This document shows positions 5,875-14,119 of a stretch of DNA of 20,811 bases, piece by piece. Position numbers and translations under genes: made by a program. Numbering within the stretch: position 1 is the stretch's first letter; every line of letters starts with the position of its first letter. Source of the stretch: an uncultured Clostridia bacterium (lineage in GTDB: Bacteria; Bacillota; Clostridia; TANB77; CAG-508); the NCBI GenBank assembly GCA_948663505.1, contig CAPNAQ010000014.1:1-20811 (forward strand), in the 5' to 3' direction. Under the pieces are notes generated by a model. The model was not told the origin of the DNA and did not search any database. It saw only the letters and a list, made by a program, of their open reading frames with translations.

Positions 5875-6117
5875 TTATCCCACCTTCTTTTCTAAATCAT
5901 CAATTCTATGATTTGCAACTTGTATTTTTTCATCTTGAACAGCATTATGTTCTTCCAAATTATATACTCGTTCTATTACTTTATTGTGTTTTTCAACCTT
6001 CTTTTCTAATTGCTCTATTTTATAATTAATTAATTTATTGGCAGTTAGTACTCCAAATAAAGAACCTATTACAGTTCCAAAAAAACTAAGTATTGCTACA
6101 AATACTGTTTCATTCAT
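5875..6117 (-). CDS. XhlA-like membrane/coiled-coil protein
   Basis: An 80-residue protein with one N-terminal transmembrane helix (about 5-26) and a coiled coil ending in the motif VANHRIDDLEKKV, typical of the XhlA/haemolysin-associated proteins found beside holins in Gram-positive phages. Its job is probably to assist or regulate lysis. The ribosome site is the unusual GGGGG, 8 nt before the ATG at 6117. One base separates its stop from the holin start. Confidence 0.8.
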   Translation of the reverse strand: MNETVFVAILSFFGTVIGSLFGVLTANKLINYKIEQLEKKVEKHNKVIERVYNLEEHNAVQDEKIQVANHRIDDLEKKVG

Positions 6118-6136
6118 TTTATTTTCCCCCTATTTT

Positions 6137-6670
6137 TTAAATTCTTTTTACAAAAGCTCTTGTTTTTGGACTTGCTGTCCCCATTAAGTCATTAGTATAT
6201 GTTGTGTATGTTTTAAAAGTTATTTGAGCTCCAGCTTGTAACTGAACTAATCCAAGCCCATTAAAGAATGCATCTCCTGAATATTGTTGAGTATCGTTAG
6301 TCCTTAATACTTTATCTCCATAATCCCCATTATTACTTATAACAATATCTCCAAATGCTCTTGAATTTTGCGTTAAATTTGTATAATGCAAGTCTAGTTC
6401 TATTAAGTAAATTCCTGCCTCTGATACAGTTAAGGTATTATTATTTAGTTCTATTCCTTCCCCTCTTTCCTTTTTATTGAAATTGATTATAGTGTTATTT
6501 CCTGCAGTTATATTTTGGTTTTCTGTCATAGAAATTTCTATATAATTTCTTTCACTATCTAATTTATTTATAGCATTTTGTGTATTTTCTTGCATTTGAT
6601 TTAAGTTAGTTGCACTTATTGCTGGTTCTTGATTGTTTTTAAATTCTATTTTTTCTAAATTTACTGACAT
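6137..6670 (-). CDS. tail tip/receptor-binding protein with C1q-like head
   Basis: A 177-residue protein. Residues 1-40 (NQEPAISATNLNQMQENTQN) match the short N-terminal tail-attachment segment common in tail-tip proteins of Gram-positive siphophages. Residues about 45-177 resemble a C1q/TNF-like beta sandwich (SEAGIYLIELDLHYTN) used to bind surface carbohydrates. It is probably a trimeric receptor-binding or fibre head protein. It overlaps the end of the large tail gene by 10 nt and has GGAGG before the ATG at 6670. The next genes are lysis genes, the usual position of host-recognition proteins. Confidence 0.75.
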   Translation of the reverse strand: MSVNLEKIEFKNNQEPAISATNLNQMQENTQNAINKLDSERNYIEISMTENQNITAGNNTIINFNKKERGEGIELNNNTLTVSEAGIYLIELDLHYTNLTQNSRAFGDIVISNNGDYGDKVLRTNDTQQYSGDAFFNGLGLVQLQAGAQITFKTYTTYTNDLMGTASPKTRAFVKRI

Positions 6671-9555
6671 TGTTTTTCCTCCTTATTTAATATTTTTTCT
6701 AATCTGCTTATTCTTGTTTCTAAATCATTTATTTTATTTTTTAATTGACTATTCTCTTCTGATAACTCTTGAATTGCTTTTGTTGCAGTTGCCAAAATTG
6801 TCATTGTGTCTACTTGATATAAATAATCATATTCTGCATTTTTGCCTTGTTTAACCTTATTTACAAATTGTGGTTCTATTTCTTCTAATTCTTGGGCAAT
6901 ATATCCTATTTTTTTAGTTTCATTTCCACCTTTCCAATTAAAAGAAACATGCTTAATTTGATTAATTAAATCTAAAGCAGAATTTATTGTTGTATTTTTT
7001 ATATTATCTTTTAATCGTTTATCCGAAGAAGATAGATATAATGATACTGACTGTCCGTTTCTGAAATTAAATCCAATTGCTGTAGTTATATTCGAGCTAT
7101 TATAAATTCTATTTATACTTGTTATTGCCCATTCATTATTTATATCTCCACCTCTAACAAGATTAGTTTGACCATTAACTAAAAAATTTCCGCTAGCAGT
7201 AAGCGTTCCAACAACTTGAAGTGTTTCTCTAAAAAATGCTGGCATGTAGACATATAGACCTGATGAAGTAAATGACATAAACATATCTTCATTTTCACTA
7301 TTTTGAATCACAAAAATATTTTTATAATACCACTTGACTTGATTTTCATATATGAACAAATTTAACATTTCATTTCCATTTTTATAAAATTTCAAACCGT
7401 TTTGACTATAATTAGACACAATATTCTTATTTTCATCATACATATTTATTCCTGTTAATCCAGACTCAACATGTAAAACTTTTAATGTTACTTGCCCATC
7501 ATTTAAAACTCTAAAATTAGCATCTGATAATTCTTCTAGAGAATTTGCCCCAGCATAAAAAGCTAAATCTTTTTCTCCATTTCCAGAAAGCATTCCTGCC
7601 TTATTTTTATATAATCCAATATTACTTATTATCCAACCTGCTATTTTTCCAGCTGTGGCAGTTATCTCTCCATTATTTGAAAGTTCAAAATCATCACTTT
7701 TTATGCTAATTTGATTTCCCTCAATTGTTATAATTCCTTGATGATTTTTAACTGCTAAATTTATTTTTGCAACAACTTCATCATTTCCCACTTTATTCTT
7801 TAAAGCTTCTGTTACTTGTAAATTTATACTATTTGCTAATTGTGTTATTGCTGAATTTAATTCAATTGTTGTTGCGAAAATCTCTGTAAATTCGTTTAAT
7901 GCAACATATTTTGCTTCAAAATTAGCTGTATAATTAAGAATTTCTATATAATTTGTACCTTTTTTTAGTTCAATTCTTAAATCTCCTAGATTTTCAATTA
8001 TTTCATTTTCACGAATAAAAAGATTTCCTAAACTATCTACACCTATTCTTCGTATTATTTTAGCTTTATTATCTTCTAAAACATATTCATCAAAGACTCC
8101 TTCATATTGTCTTAAAACAGTATTTATTTTTAAATCTATTGTTCTTTCATATTGTTTTTGTTCATCATAAACTTTAATTAAGCTATCTCCATGAGGATAA
8201 AGTGTATTAGATGGATAAAGCGTATTAGATGGATATAATCTACCAAATACAGAATTATTTCCATAAATATGAAGTTCTAGTAAATCTCCCTCCATGCAAT
8301 CTTCTAATTTGATTTTAGAAAAACCTGTAACAGTTCTTGTAGCATCTATTACATCTTGTACTTTTAAATCTATTCTGTCTATTTCTAGTTCCATTTGAGC
8401 TATTTTGTTTTCTTGTTCCGAAATTTCTCCAACTATTGCTGTTATTTTTCCTTCAGCTTTATCAACTTTATATTCAGTAATTCTTAATCTATTTAATTCA
8501 TCTGGTACATTTTGATATTTTACAGTAGCATTAATTATTGAAGGTGCTTCAATTTCACTTTCTAATCCATTAGGACTTTTAAAATTAAATCTAAAAACAA
8601 AACTATTATAAATATTGCCCTCAAAATCTTTAAATTGTATTTTATCTCCTGTTTCTAAATATGGTATTCCTTGTGTATTTTTCAGCAAATATGAAGTATA
8701 TTCAAATCCTTTTACAGCTTCAAAAATAGCAGGAATTAATTGTTCTCTTTTTTCTTGTGAATATGCAAATGGATTGTCATTTATAACTAAACTATTCTCT
8801 CCATTTTTTGCTATACTATCATCATCTCTTAAATCTATGCTTTCGCCTTCTATGTCTGTCATTCCTAAACTTACATGGTTTAAGGGGTGAGTTCTACGTT
8901 TTATTTCTATTTCTTCATAAGAATTTAAGTCAAATACTTTACAAACTTGAACATTCTTATTCGGGTTTATGAAATATAATTTATTATCAGATTTTATTTT
9001 TGCAAAACAACCATTCATTTGAGCTACTGCTTGTATAACTTGTATATTTAAAGCATTTTCTTCAAATTGATTACTGTCTACTATAAAATTACCATTTGGC
9101 AATTCTACATCTGCTAATTCAAGTTCACAATTTTTACATACCTCTTCAATTACTTGATTCATTGTTATTTTTTCGCCTGTATAATTTAACTTTGTAGCAT
9201 ATGGTGTGCTTGCTTTAAGCATATAATCAAAAGCAATAACTTTATTAGTATCAGTTGTATCATTCGGTTCAATTTCTACTACAATAAAGTTTCCTATCTT
9301 TGTCCATTCCAGTTCGTTATTTACATATATTCCTGTAAAGTATTCAACTTCTTTTTTTTCTAATTCTATAGAATTTTCAATTTCAAAATCTATTTCTTTA
9401 CAAATTGCTGTTCCAAAAATATTTCCTTCATCATAACAGTCATCTAAAAATTCTACTTTTATAAAATATTCTTTATCATCAACAATAATTTTATCTATTT
9501 GAGTAGTACTTTTTTCATATGCTTCTTTTGTACTATTTTTTATATTATCTATCAT
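6661..9555 (-). CDS. large tail protein (baseplate hub/fibre) with C-terminal S74 chaperone
   Basis: A 964-residue tail protein. Residues 1 to about 350 look like a baseplate-hub/prophage tail domain (YFIKVEFLDDCYDEGN at the start). A middle region carries coiled-coil segments and strand-rich parts with ITATAGKIAGWII, common in Gram-positive phage tail proteins. Residues 842-964 are a peptidase S74 intramolecular chaperone: SSSDKRLKDNI, then IGYIAQELEEIEPQFV and a terminal coiled coil. In this family the Ser before DKRLK is the self-cleavage site, releasing the chaperone after trimerisation. A six-residue tandem repeat (LYPSNT twice, then LYPHGD) lies near residue 445. Start at 9555 behind GGGGAGG; an upstream start at 9570 precedes that site. 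Confidence 0.88.
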   Translation of the reverse strand: MIDNIKNSTKEAYEKSTTQIDKIIVDDKEYFIKVEFLDDCYDEGNIFGTAICKEIDFEIENSIELEKKEVEYFTGIYVNNELEWTKIGNFIVVEIEPNDTTDTNKVIAFDYMLKASTPYATKLNYTGEKITMNQVIEEVCKNCELELADVELPNGNFIVDSNQFEENALNIQVIQAVAQMNGCFAKIKSDNKLYFINPNKNVQVCKVFDLNSYEEIEIKRRTHPLNHVSLGMTDIEGESIDLRDDDSIAKNGENSLVINDNPFAYSQEKREQLIPAIFEAVKGFEYTSYLLKNTQGIPYLETGDKIQFKDFEGNIYNSFVFRFNFKSPNGLESEIEAPSIINATVKYQNVPDELNRLRITEYKVDKAEGKITAIVGEISEQENKIAQMELEIDRIDLKVQDVIDATRTVTGFSKIKLEDCMEGDLLELHIYGNNSVFGRLYPSNTLYPSNTLYPHGDSLIKVYDEQKQYERTIDLKINTVLRQYEGVFDEYVLEDNKAKIIRRIGVDSLGNLFIRENEIIENLGDLRIELKKGTNYIEILNYTANFEAKYVALNEFTEIFATTIELNSAITQLANSINLQVTEALKNKVGNDEVVAKINLAVKNHQGIITIEGNQISIKSDDFELSNNGEITATAGKIAGWIISNIGLYKNKAGMLSGNGEKDLAFYAGANSLEELSDANFRVLNDGQVTLKVLHVESGLTGINMYDENKNIVSNYSQNGLKFYKNGNEMLNLFIYENQVKWYYKNIFVIQNSENEDMFMSFTSSGLYVYMPAFFRETLQVVGTLTASGNFLVNGQTNLVRGGDINNEWAITSINRIYNSSNITTAIGFNFRNGQSVSLYLSSSDKRLKDNIKNTTINSALDLINQIKHVSFNWKGGNETKKIGYIAQELEEIEPQFVNKVKQGKNAEYDYLYQVDTMTILATATKAIQELSEENSQLKNKINDLETRISRLEKILNKEEKQCQ
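8193..8235 (-). repeat. 18-bp tandem repeat in tail gene
   Basis: A 14-nt core (GTATTAGATGGATA) recurs at 8204-8217 and 8222-8235 with an 18-bp period, and a third diverged unit lies to its left. The units encode LYPSNT, LYPSNT and LYPHGD, so the reading frame is kept. Confidence 0.8.
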
Positions 9556-9556
9556 A

Positions 9557-9931
9557 TTAGTCCTCCCCACATTGTGTTAGGGTTATTTCAAATTCTTCGT
9601 GTTCTTCTTCGTTATCATCTATATAATTTAAGCTATCCTTTTCTCTTTCAACAAAGAATTTTTTAGTATAATATTTTCCATCAGATGTATCATAATAAGT
9701 GTAATTGTCTTCTGGAGATAAAAAATGAGAAATGTATTCGTTATACATTTCTCTATTTAATCTACCAAATTTTACTTGTATAGTTGTCTTTTTCATCTTT
9801 CTATAATTTCTTTTTTCTGTTCCATCTGCCATTGTTTTTTTTACAATTACATCTGGTTCATTAGGAAGAATATTATAACCACCACTTAAAATATTTTTAA
9901 ATTCAAAATTATTATGTTTTAATAAAATCAT
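9557..9931 (-). CDS. small distal tail protein (DUF6711-like)
   Basis: A 124-residue protein between the tape measure and the large tail protein, the place of a distal tail protein. At about half the size of a classical Dit it resembles the short DUF6711-type proteins; this assignment rests on size, position and the segment KKTTIQVKFGRLNREMYNEY. It probably joins the tail tube to the tip. The ribosome site AGGAGGG overlaps the stop of the tape measure gene and lies 4 nt before the ATG at 9931. The C-terminus is acidic (DDNEEEHEEFE). Confidence 0.65.
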   Translation of the reverse strand: MILLKHNNFEFKNILSGGYNILPNEPDVIVKKTMADGTEKRNYRKMKKTTIQVKFGRLNREMYNEYISHFLSPEDNYTYYDTSDGKYYTKKFFVEREKDSLNYIDDNEEEHEEFEITLTQCGED

Positions 9932-9940
9932 TTATCCCTC

Positions 9941-11860
9941 CTATGCTATTCCATATCTTAATTTTTCTCTTGCATTAACTTTATTTACAGTATTAGCCAT
10001 TTTTCTTCCATCTACTTCAAGTGTTGAATTTACAACTATTTCTCTGTTATTATCTATACTGTCTAAAGTAGCTTGTACATTGGAATTTCTTTCTATATTG
10101 ATTTGTTGATTTGCTGTTATATTTGAACTTAATCTTTGTGTTTCAAAATCAACTGTAGCTTTCATCTGTTTATATATTGCTCCAATATTTCTTGTAAATC
10201 CTTCTCCAACACCTAATGCAATATTTTTTCCAACTTCATCTCGAAAGACCCTTGATGGACTATGTATTCCCAATGCTTGTTTCATACCATCAAGAATACC
10301 TTTAGCAAAATTTGCAACTTGTTCTTTTATCCAGTTTCCTGCATTTTTTATACCATTCCATAATCCTTCTACAATGTTTTTACCTATATTTAACATATCT
10401 TTTGGTAATTGTTTGAATTTTTCTTTTATTGCATTTATTATTTCTGGTAATTTTTGAGGTATAATAGTTTTCATATCAGAAAACCATTTAGTGAATTTTT
10501 TATATGCTTCTATAAGTATTTCAGCAATTTTTATTGGTAATGTAATCAAAAAACCTATCATTTCGCCAATAATCTTACCTATATTATATGGCAGATTTTT
10601 AAACCATTCAAATACGTCTATTGCTTTATTTTTTATAGTTTCAAATATTTTTATTAAAGCATTTCTGAAATCTTCATTCGTATTCCACAAATAAATTACT
10701 ATTGCAATCAATCCTGCTATTAATGCAACAACAATTGCTATTGGATTTGCTAATAGGACAGTATTTAAAAATGCTTGTGTCTTTGCCCAAAGTCCAGTTG
10801 CTATTTCAGCTAATGTAATTTTTCCAGTTAATAAAGCTACTACAGTCTCTCCAAATGTAAGACTACCATTTAAAAAACCTTGAGCTATACTAGCTCCTTC
10901 TGCTTGTAGTTTATACAATGATAAAGCTATTTGTGCATTTTGAAATCCATTTATTAAAAGTTGTAATTGTTGTCCTATTTTAAATCCAGCAGTTGCTCCT
11001 AATATAGAAATAATAATTCCTTTTATAATTTCCAAATTATTGGATAGTTCATTCCATTTATCAGTATTAACACCACTGCTCAATATTCCAATAAAATTAT
11101 TTAATGATGGAAGTAAAGTATCTTTTAGTAAGTTTGTTAATGGTGTTAATACTGCACCAGTAAATTCTTTAAAATTATCTTTTAATGTAGACCATTGACC
11201 ATTTAAAGTTTTACTTTGATTAGTCATAGCACCAAAATATTTTCCACCTTCTTTTGAAGCATTTAGTAATGCACCATTCAAATCTTCCCAAGTAACTTCC
11301 ATTTCAGACGCTTCTTGTTTGGTTATTTTTAAATAATCTGCTAAAAGTCCATATATATCAATCCCAGCAAAAGCAAATTGCTTAATATCAATAGCAGCTG
11401 CCTTACCAGTATTTTTTATTTGTTGCAAATTAATAGCCATTCTTGATAATTCTTCATTTCCACCACCAGTAGCAGATATTGCATTTCCTAAAGCTAAAAT
11501 AGTTTCTCTAGATTCCTCTGCATCTAATCCTGTTGAAATTAAAAGTTGATTAGCCTGAGTAAGTCCTGCAACATCAAATGGTGTTGCTGCTGCATCTTGT
11601 TTTATTTGTTTAACAATTTTATTAGCTTCTTCTGCACTTCCTGTTAATGTAGTAAGTGCTGTTTGATATTTTTCAACTTCTGCATTATATTGAATACCAG
11701 TAGATATAAAGTCCTTTGCTAACTTTCCTAATCCAAGTGCAGCAATTGTCTTTGTTATAGTTGACTTTAATTTATCAAATCCAGATTCAATATTTTTAAT
11801 TCCTTTTTTCATACCATCATTATTTATTTCGGTATCAATTACTACTGAACCATCAGCCAT
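9941..11860 (-). CDS. tail tape measure protein
   Basis: A 639-residue tape measure protein that sets tail length and is ejected during DNA entry. The N-terminal 250 residues match the tape-measure family (NAEVEKYQTALTTLTGSAEE, then AATPFDVAGLTQANQLLIST and a GIDIYGLLADYLKITK segment). Hydrophobic helices lie near residues 360-390 and 460-480. The C-terminal part has the usual GLWNGIKNAGNWIKEQ and HSPSRVF motifs. At about 1.5 angstrom per residue it predicts a tail near 95-100 nm. Start at 11860 behind AAAGGGG. In most relatives gp15 lies directly upstream; here a 3.8-kb island intervenes. Confidence 0.93.
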   Translation of the reverse strand: MADGSVVIDTEINNDGMKKGIKNIESGFDKLKSTITKTIAALGLGKLAKDFISTGIQYNAEVEKYQTALTTLTGSAEEANKIVKQIKQDAAATPFDVAGLTQANQLLISTGLDAEESRETILALGNAISATGGGNEELSRMAINLQQIKNTGKAAAIDIKQFAFAGIDIYGLLADYLKITKQEASEMEVTWEDLNGALLNASKEGGKYFGAMTNQSKTLNGQWSTLKDNFKEFTGAVLTPLTNLLKDTLLPSLNNFIGILSSGVNTDKWNELSNNLEIIKGIIISILGATAGFKIGQQLQLLINGFQNAQIALSLYKLQAEGASIAQGFLNGSLTFGETVVALLTGKITLAEIATGLWAKTQAFLNTVLLANPIAIVVALIAGLIAIVIYLWNTNEDFRNALIKIFETIKNKAIDVFEWFKNLPYNIGKIIGEMIGFLITLPIKIAEILIEAYKKFTKWFSDMKTIIPQKLPEIINAIKEKFKQLPKDMLNIGKNIVEGLWNGIKNAGNWIKEQVANFAKGILDGMKQALGIHSPSRVFRDEVGKNIALGVGEGFTRNIGAIYKQMKATVDFETQRLSSNITANQQINIERNSNVQATLDSIDNNREIVVNSTLEVDGRKMANTVNKVNAREKLRYGIA

Positions 11861-11891
11861 TTATTTTTCCCCTTTCTATAAAAATTTGTAT

Positions 11892-11919
11892 AAAAAAAGA
11901 CAGCCTTTCGACTGTCTTT
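11892..11919 (-). terminator. intrinsic terminator with GAAA tetraloop
   Basis: A stem of about 10 bp (with one G-U pair on the minus strand) closes on GAAA and is followed by seven U. It marks the end of the accessory island and lies 32 nt upstream of the tape measure gene, with no promoter in between, so tape measure expression needs read-through. Confidence 0.9.
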
Positions 11920-11944
11920 GATATTTAATTATATGTTTTAAATT

Positions 11945-12479
11945 TTAATATTCGAAAAAACTATCTATTGGAATAAATGTTATATTTTCTTCTTTATTAG
12001 CAGTATATTTTTTTCCAACAGCAATTCCTTTTTTACATTTATAAAATGTCATATATCTTTTTAATTGCTTTAATGCTTTATTATCAAAATCGCTTAACTT
12101 AACTTCTACTGGTATGTCCTCATTTTCTAACTGTATCCAAGCATCAGGAATATGTCTTAAATTATTTTTTCTTTTAATTAATTTTGCTTTTTTATTAAAT
12201 ATTTTATCTATATTTTCTTTAAACGCTTCCTGAATTGTATACTCGTCAACGTTATAATCCCTTGTAATTTCCATAGCAACTGCACCATATAATGTATTAA
12301 ATGCTTTATCATCTTGTGCATGATATAAACCGCGAAGCAATATGCATTATTTCCCAAGCATCTTTTTCATTTTTAGTATGTAAAGCTGCTGCTAATAAAT
12401 GAAATCTATCTATCATTTGACCATCAACAAAATATTCTATTTTATTATTTATTTCTTTTTTATCAAATTTATGATCCAT
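11945..12479 (-). pseudogene. PD-(D/E)XK nuclease-like gene, frameshifted
   Basis: Two overlapping frames make one gene. From the ATG at 12479 (RBS GAGGT) a 56-residue frame (MDHKFDKKEINN...) runs to a TGA at 12309. The remaining part lies in another frame down to 11945 and continues as RGLYHAQDDKAF. Removing one base near 12339-12345 joins them into about 177 residues. The C-terminal half carries PDAWIQ, then VEVK and a helix (ALKQLKRYM), the pattern of PD-(D/E)XK nucleases: Asp, then E-x-K. A DNA-cleaving or DNA-binding role is inferred. The break is either a real mutation or a single-base assembly error. It is the last gene of the island and is followed by a strong terminator. Confidence 0.65.
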
Positions 12480-12510
12480 AATTATATACCTCTATTTTAT
12501 TTATTTAATA

Positions 12511-13260
12511 TTATATTAGCTCTTTTAACTTTGGTATAATATTATCATAATATCTAAATGTTTCAACCTCTTTATTGCTATATTTTGATTTATCATAAAA
12601 TAATTTTCCATATTTTTCTGTTTTTAAATTATTAGCATTTGCTATTTTTCCAACCATATTTGCACTTATTCCTAACTTTTTTCCTATATCTGTTGCTGAA
12701 TAAGTTTTTTGATTTACTTCTGGTAATGGTAATAATGCTTTACCTGTAATTACAGCACTAGCATAAGAACAACATACTTGTTTATATTCTTTTATATCTG
12801 TTTTATCAGCTAATTTCATTAAAATACTTGCCATTCTTGCTCTTGAATTATTTAGTTTAGCTTGTGCAGTTAATTTTTGATATTCTGTTGTTTTTATTAA
12901 TTTATTTTCTCCACTTCTTAATGATTTTAATAGTTTTCTAACAAATGCTCTAAATTCTTTTGCTTTTTCTGTCTTGGCTAACATCGTTACTTCATATATT
13001 CCATCTTCTGTAAATATTCTTACTTCTCTATTTACTAATCTATCACCTTCAAGGGTACCCATTTTGACTACCCTTGAAAATTCCTTATTTTTCAAGTATT
13101 TGTTTCTATCTATTATTTTACTTATAGCTTGTTTAGCATATTCATATCCTAAACAATTTCCTAATTGTTCTGTTGTCATAAACATTTCTTTATCATTAGA
13201 ATATATATCACATTCTACTTCATTAAATTTGCTTGATTTTACTAATTTTAGATTATTCAT
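12511..13260 (-). CDS. BRO-type phage antirepressor
   Basis: A 249-residue protein. Residues about 5-105 match the BRO N-terminal domain: a beta-rich start (FNEVECDIYSNDKEMFMTTE), QLGNCLGYEYAKQAISKII, and EDGIYEVTMLAKTEKAKEFR. Residues about 180-249 form a second DNA-binding-like domain (TYSATDIGKKLGISANMVGK, then a GKLFYDKSKY tail) seen in many antirepressors. It probably binds or displaces the repressor at 627-1382 to trigger lytic growth. GAGGA precedes the ATG at 13260; an ATG at 13281 lacks such a site and overlaps the upstream gene. It lies one base after the 75-residue gene, behind a leader with an antisense RNA. Its location among tail genes is unusual. Confidence 0.85.
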   Translation of the reverse strand: MNNLKLVKSSKFNEVECDIYSNDKEMFMTTEQLGNCLGYEYAKQAISKIIDRNKYLKNKEFSRVVKMGTLEGDRLVNREVRIFTEDGIYEVTMLAKTEKAKEFRAFVRKLLKSLRSGENKLIKTTEYQKLTAQAKLNNSRARMASILMKLADKTDIKEYKQVCCSYASAVITGKALLPLPEVNQKTYSATDIGKKLGISANMVGKIANANNLKTEKYGKLFYDKSKYSNKEVETFRYYDNIIPKLKELI

Positions 13261-13261
13261 A

Positions 13262-13489
13262 TTAATTTCCTCTTTTCTCAATTATTTTTATAAATTTTGT
13301 AAAGTTTTCTATATCGTTTCTGTTTTCGTAAATAAATTTAAAATATTCTATTACTTTAGGTTTTAAATTATTAATAGTTGTTAAAAACTCAACTATTTCA
13401 TATTCTAATTTTGTAAAAACTTGATTGTTTTCTTCTTTGCTAAATATATAATTAGCTGTTTTTAATACTTCTTTTTCTATTTTTGGCAT
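13262..13489 (-). CDS. small helical protein cotranscribed with antirepressor (75 aa)
   Basis: A 75-residue, mostly helical protein (MPKIEKEVLKTANYIFSKEE, then FTKLEYEIVEFLTTINNLKP). No family is recognised. Its ribosome site (AAAGGAG) is buried in the hairpin at 13495-13534, so its translation, and probably that of the antirepressor one base downstream, is expected to be low until that structure opens. It may be a leader-type coupling gene or an antirepressor partner. Confidence 0.65.
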   Translation of the reverse strand: MPKIEKEVLKTANYIFSKEENNQVFTKLEYEIVEFLTTINNLKPKVIEYFKFIYENRNDIENFTKFIKIIEKRGN

Positions 13490-13494
13490 ATAAA

Positions 13495-13534
13495 AAGAGC
13501 TCCTTTCAAATTTTTATACTTGAAATAAGCTCTT
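13495..13534 (-). terminator. SD-sequestering hairpin / attenuator before the antirepressor operon
   Basis: Read on the minus strand, AAGAGCT pairs with AGCTCTT (outer 7 bp) and TTTCAA with TTGAAA (inner 6 bp). The ribosome site AAAGGAG of the 75-residue gene is inside the 3' arm, and the hairpin is followed by five U. It can therefore both end transcription and block translation. Confidence 0.8.
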
Positions 13535-13548
13535 ACCTATGTTATACT
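13520..13548 (+). promoter_or_regulatory. promoter for antisense RNA (extended -10)
   Basis: TTGAAA (13520-13525), a spacer of exactly 17 bp, and TATACT (13543-13548) with TG at 13540-13541 giving an extended -10. It faces rightward, against all neighbouring genes. A perfect 7-bp inverted repeat (ACCTATG 13535-13541, CATAGGT 13552-13558) brackets the -10 and may be an operator. Confidence 0.7.
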
Positions 13549-13562
13549 TATCATAGGTAGAG
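13530..13562 (-). promoter_or_regulatory. alternative (anti-attenuator) hairpin
   Basis: On the minus strand CTCTACCTATG pairs with CATAGGTAAGAG through 11 bp with one bulged A. It uses the AAGAG at 13530-13534 that also starts the attenuator hairpin, so the two structures exclude each other. Confidence 0.65.
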
Positions 13563-13629
13563 TTATTTCTATCACTTGAGAAGTCTATGTATCCGCCAAG
13601 ATATCATTATAGGCTTCTCTCTTTTATTT
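13555..13629 (+). ncRNA. predicted antisense small RNA opposite the antirepressor leader
   Basis: A predicted transcript of about 75 nt starts 7 nt after the plus-strand -10 and ends in a hairpin at 13578-13619 followed by UCUUUUAUUUG. The stem is 11 bp with a U-G pair, then a bulge and 5 bp with a G-U pair, closing on CGCCAA. Both wobble pairs become A/C mismatches on the minus strand, so the plus strand is the one that folds. It is complementary to about 45 nt of the predicted leader of the antirepressor transcript. Its position between an RHH gene and an antirepressor recalls sar of phage P22. No matching Rfam class is known to me. Confidence 0.6.
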
Positions 13630-13634
13630 GTAAT
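13606..13634 (-). promoter_or_regulatory. possible leftward promoter for antirepressor leader
   Basis: A perfect -10 TATAAT (13611-13606) lies 17 bp after a weaker -35 ATTACA (13634-13629). Transcription would begin near 13599. The -10 lies within the right arm and bulge of the antisense RNA's terminator hairpin, so the two transcripts collide here. Confidence 0.5.
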
Positions 13635-14067
13635 TATTAACATTTTTTAAATATTCTTTTATTTCTTTACAATTAGGATTTAAATAAGAATATAATTTTA
13701 CAAGTTCTTTATTTATATCTGATTTATCTGAATCATATGTTTTTTCATATTGTATTGCAATTCTTCCTTCATCTTCTACTTCAACTTTCATTTTTATATC
13801 TTTATATTCATTTATATAGTAAAGTTCAACTGAAACACAATCAATTTTAATTTTTATATCTTCTTGGGTTAACCAAAAATCATCTGTATAATCTACAAAA
13901 ATCCATTTTGCTAACCAATCATTGTTTTCTTCAAGTAAATTTTGAATTGCAACATTTACTAAATCATTCTGTGTTCTTTCTAAAACTGCACTTAATACTT
14001 CTAAATTATCATTTATTTTAGAATCTAACCTAAATGTTTTTTGAATTGTTTCTTTTTTTCCTAACAT
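13624..14067 (-). CDS. ribbon-helix-helix regulator with C-terminal extension
   Basis: A 147-residue protein. Residues 1-45 fit a ribbon-helix-helix DNA-binding domain (KKETIQKTFRLDSKINDNLE, then NDLVNVAIQNLLEE). Residues 50-147 form an acidic domain with alternating strands that I do not recognise; P22 Arc has no such extension. It probably represses its own promoter (14120-14147), where two 12-bp tandem repeats lie over the start site, and so also the downstream antirepressor genes. The start is the ATG at 14067, 5 nt after GGAG; the preceding ATG at 14070 is too close. An Arc-like role is inferred from domain and layout. Confidence 0.75.
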   Translation of the reverse strand: MLGKKETIQKTFRLDSKINDNLEVLSAVLERTQNDLVNVAIQNLLEENNDWLAKWIFVDYTDDFWLTQEDIKIKIDCVSVELYYINEYKDIKMKVEVEDEGRIAIQYEKTYDSDKSDINKELVKLYSYLNPNCKEIKEYLKNVNNYK

Positions 14068-14095
14068 CATTTCTCCTTTCTTTTTATATTTCAAA

Positions 14096-14119
14096 TTTGA
14101 TATCTCTTTTGATATTCTT
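14096..14119. promoter_or_regulatory. tandem 12-bp operator candidate
   Basis: TTTGATATCTCT (14096-14107) is followed directly by TTTGATATTCTT (14108-14119), immediately downstream of the -10 and over the predicted start site. RHH proteins commonly bind such tandem short repeats, so this is the likely autoregulatory site of the RHH gene. Confidence 0.6.

Noticed and set aside
13490..13623. A known riboswitch class in the antirepressor leader
   Set aside because: I could not match the leader to purine, preQ1, c-di-GMP, ZTP or fluoride aptamer patterns; it is described as an attenuator only.
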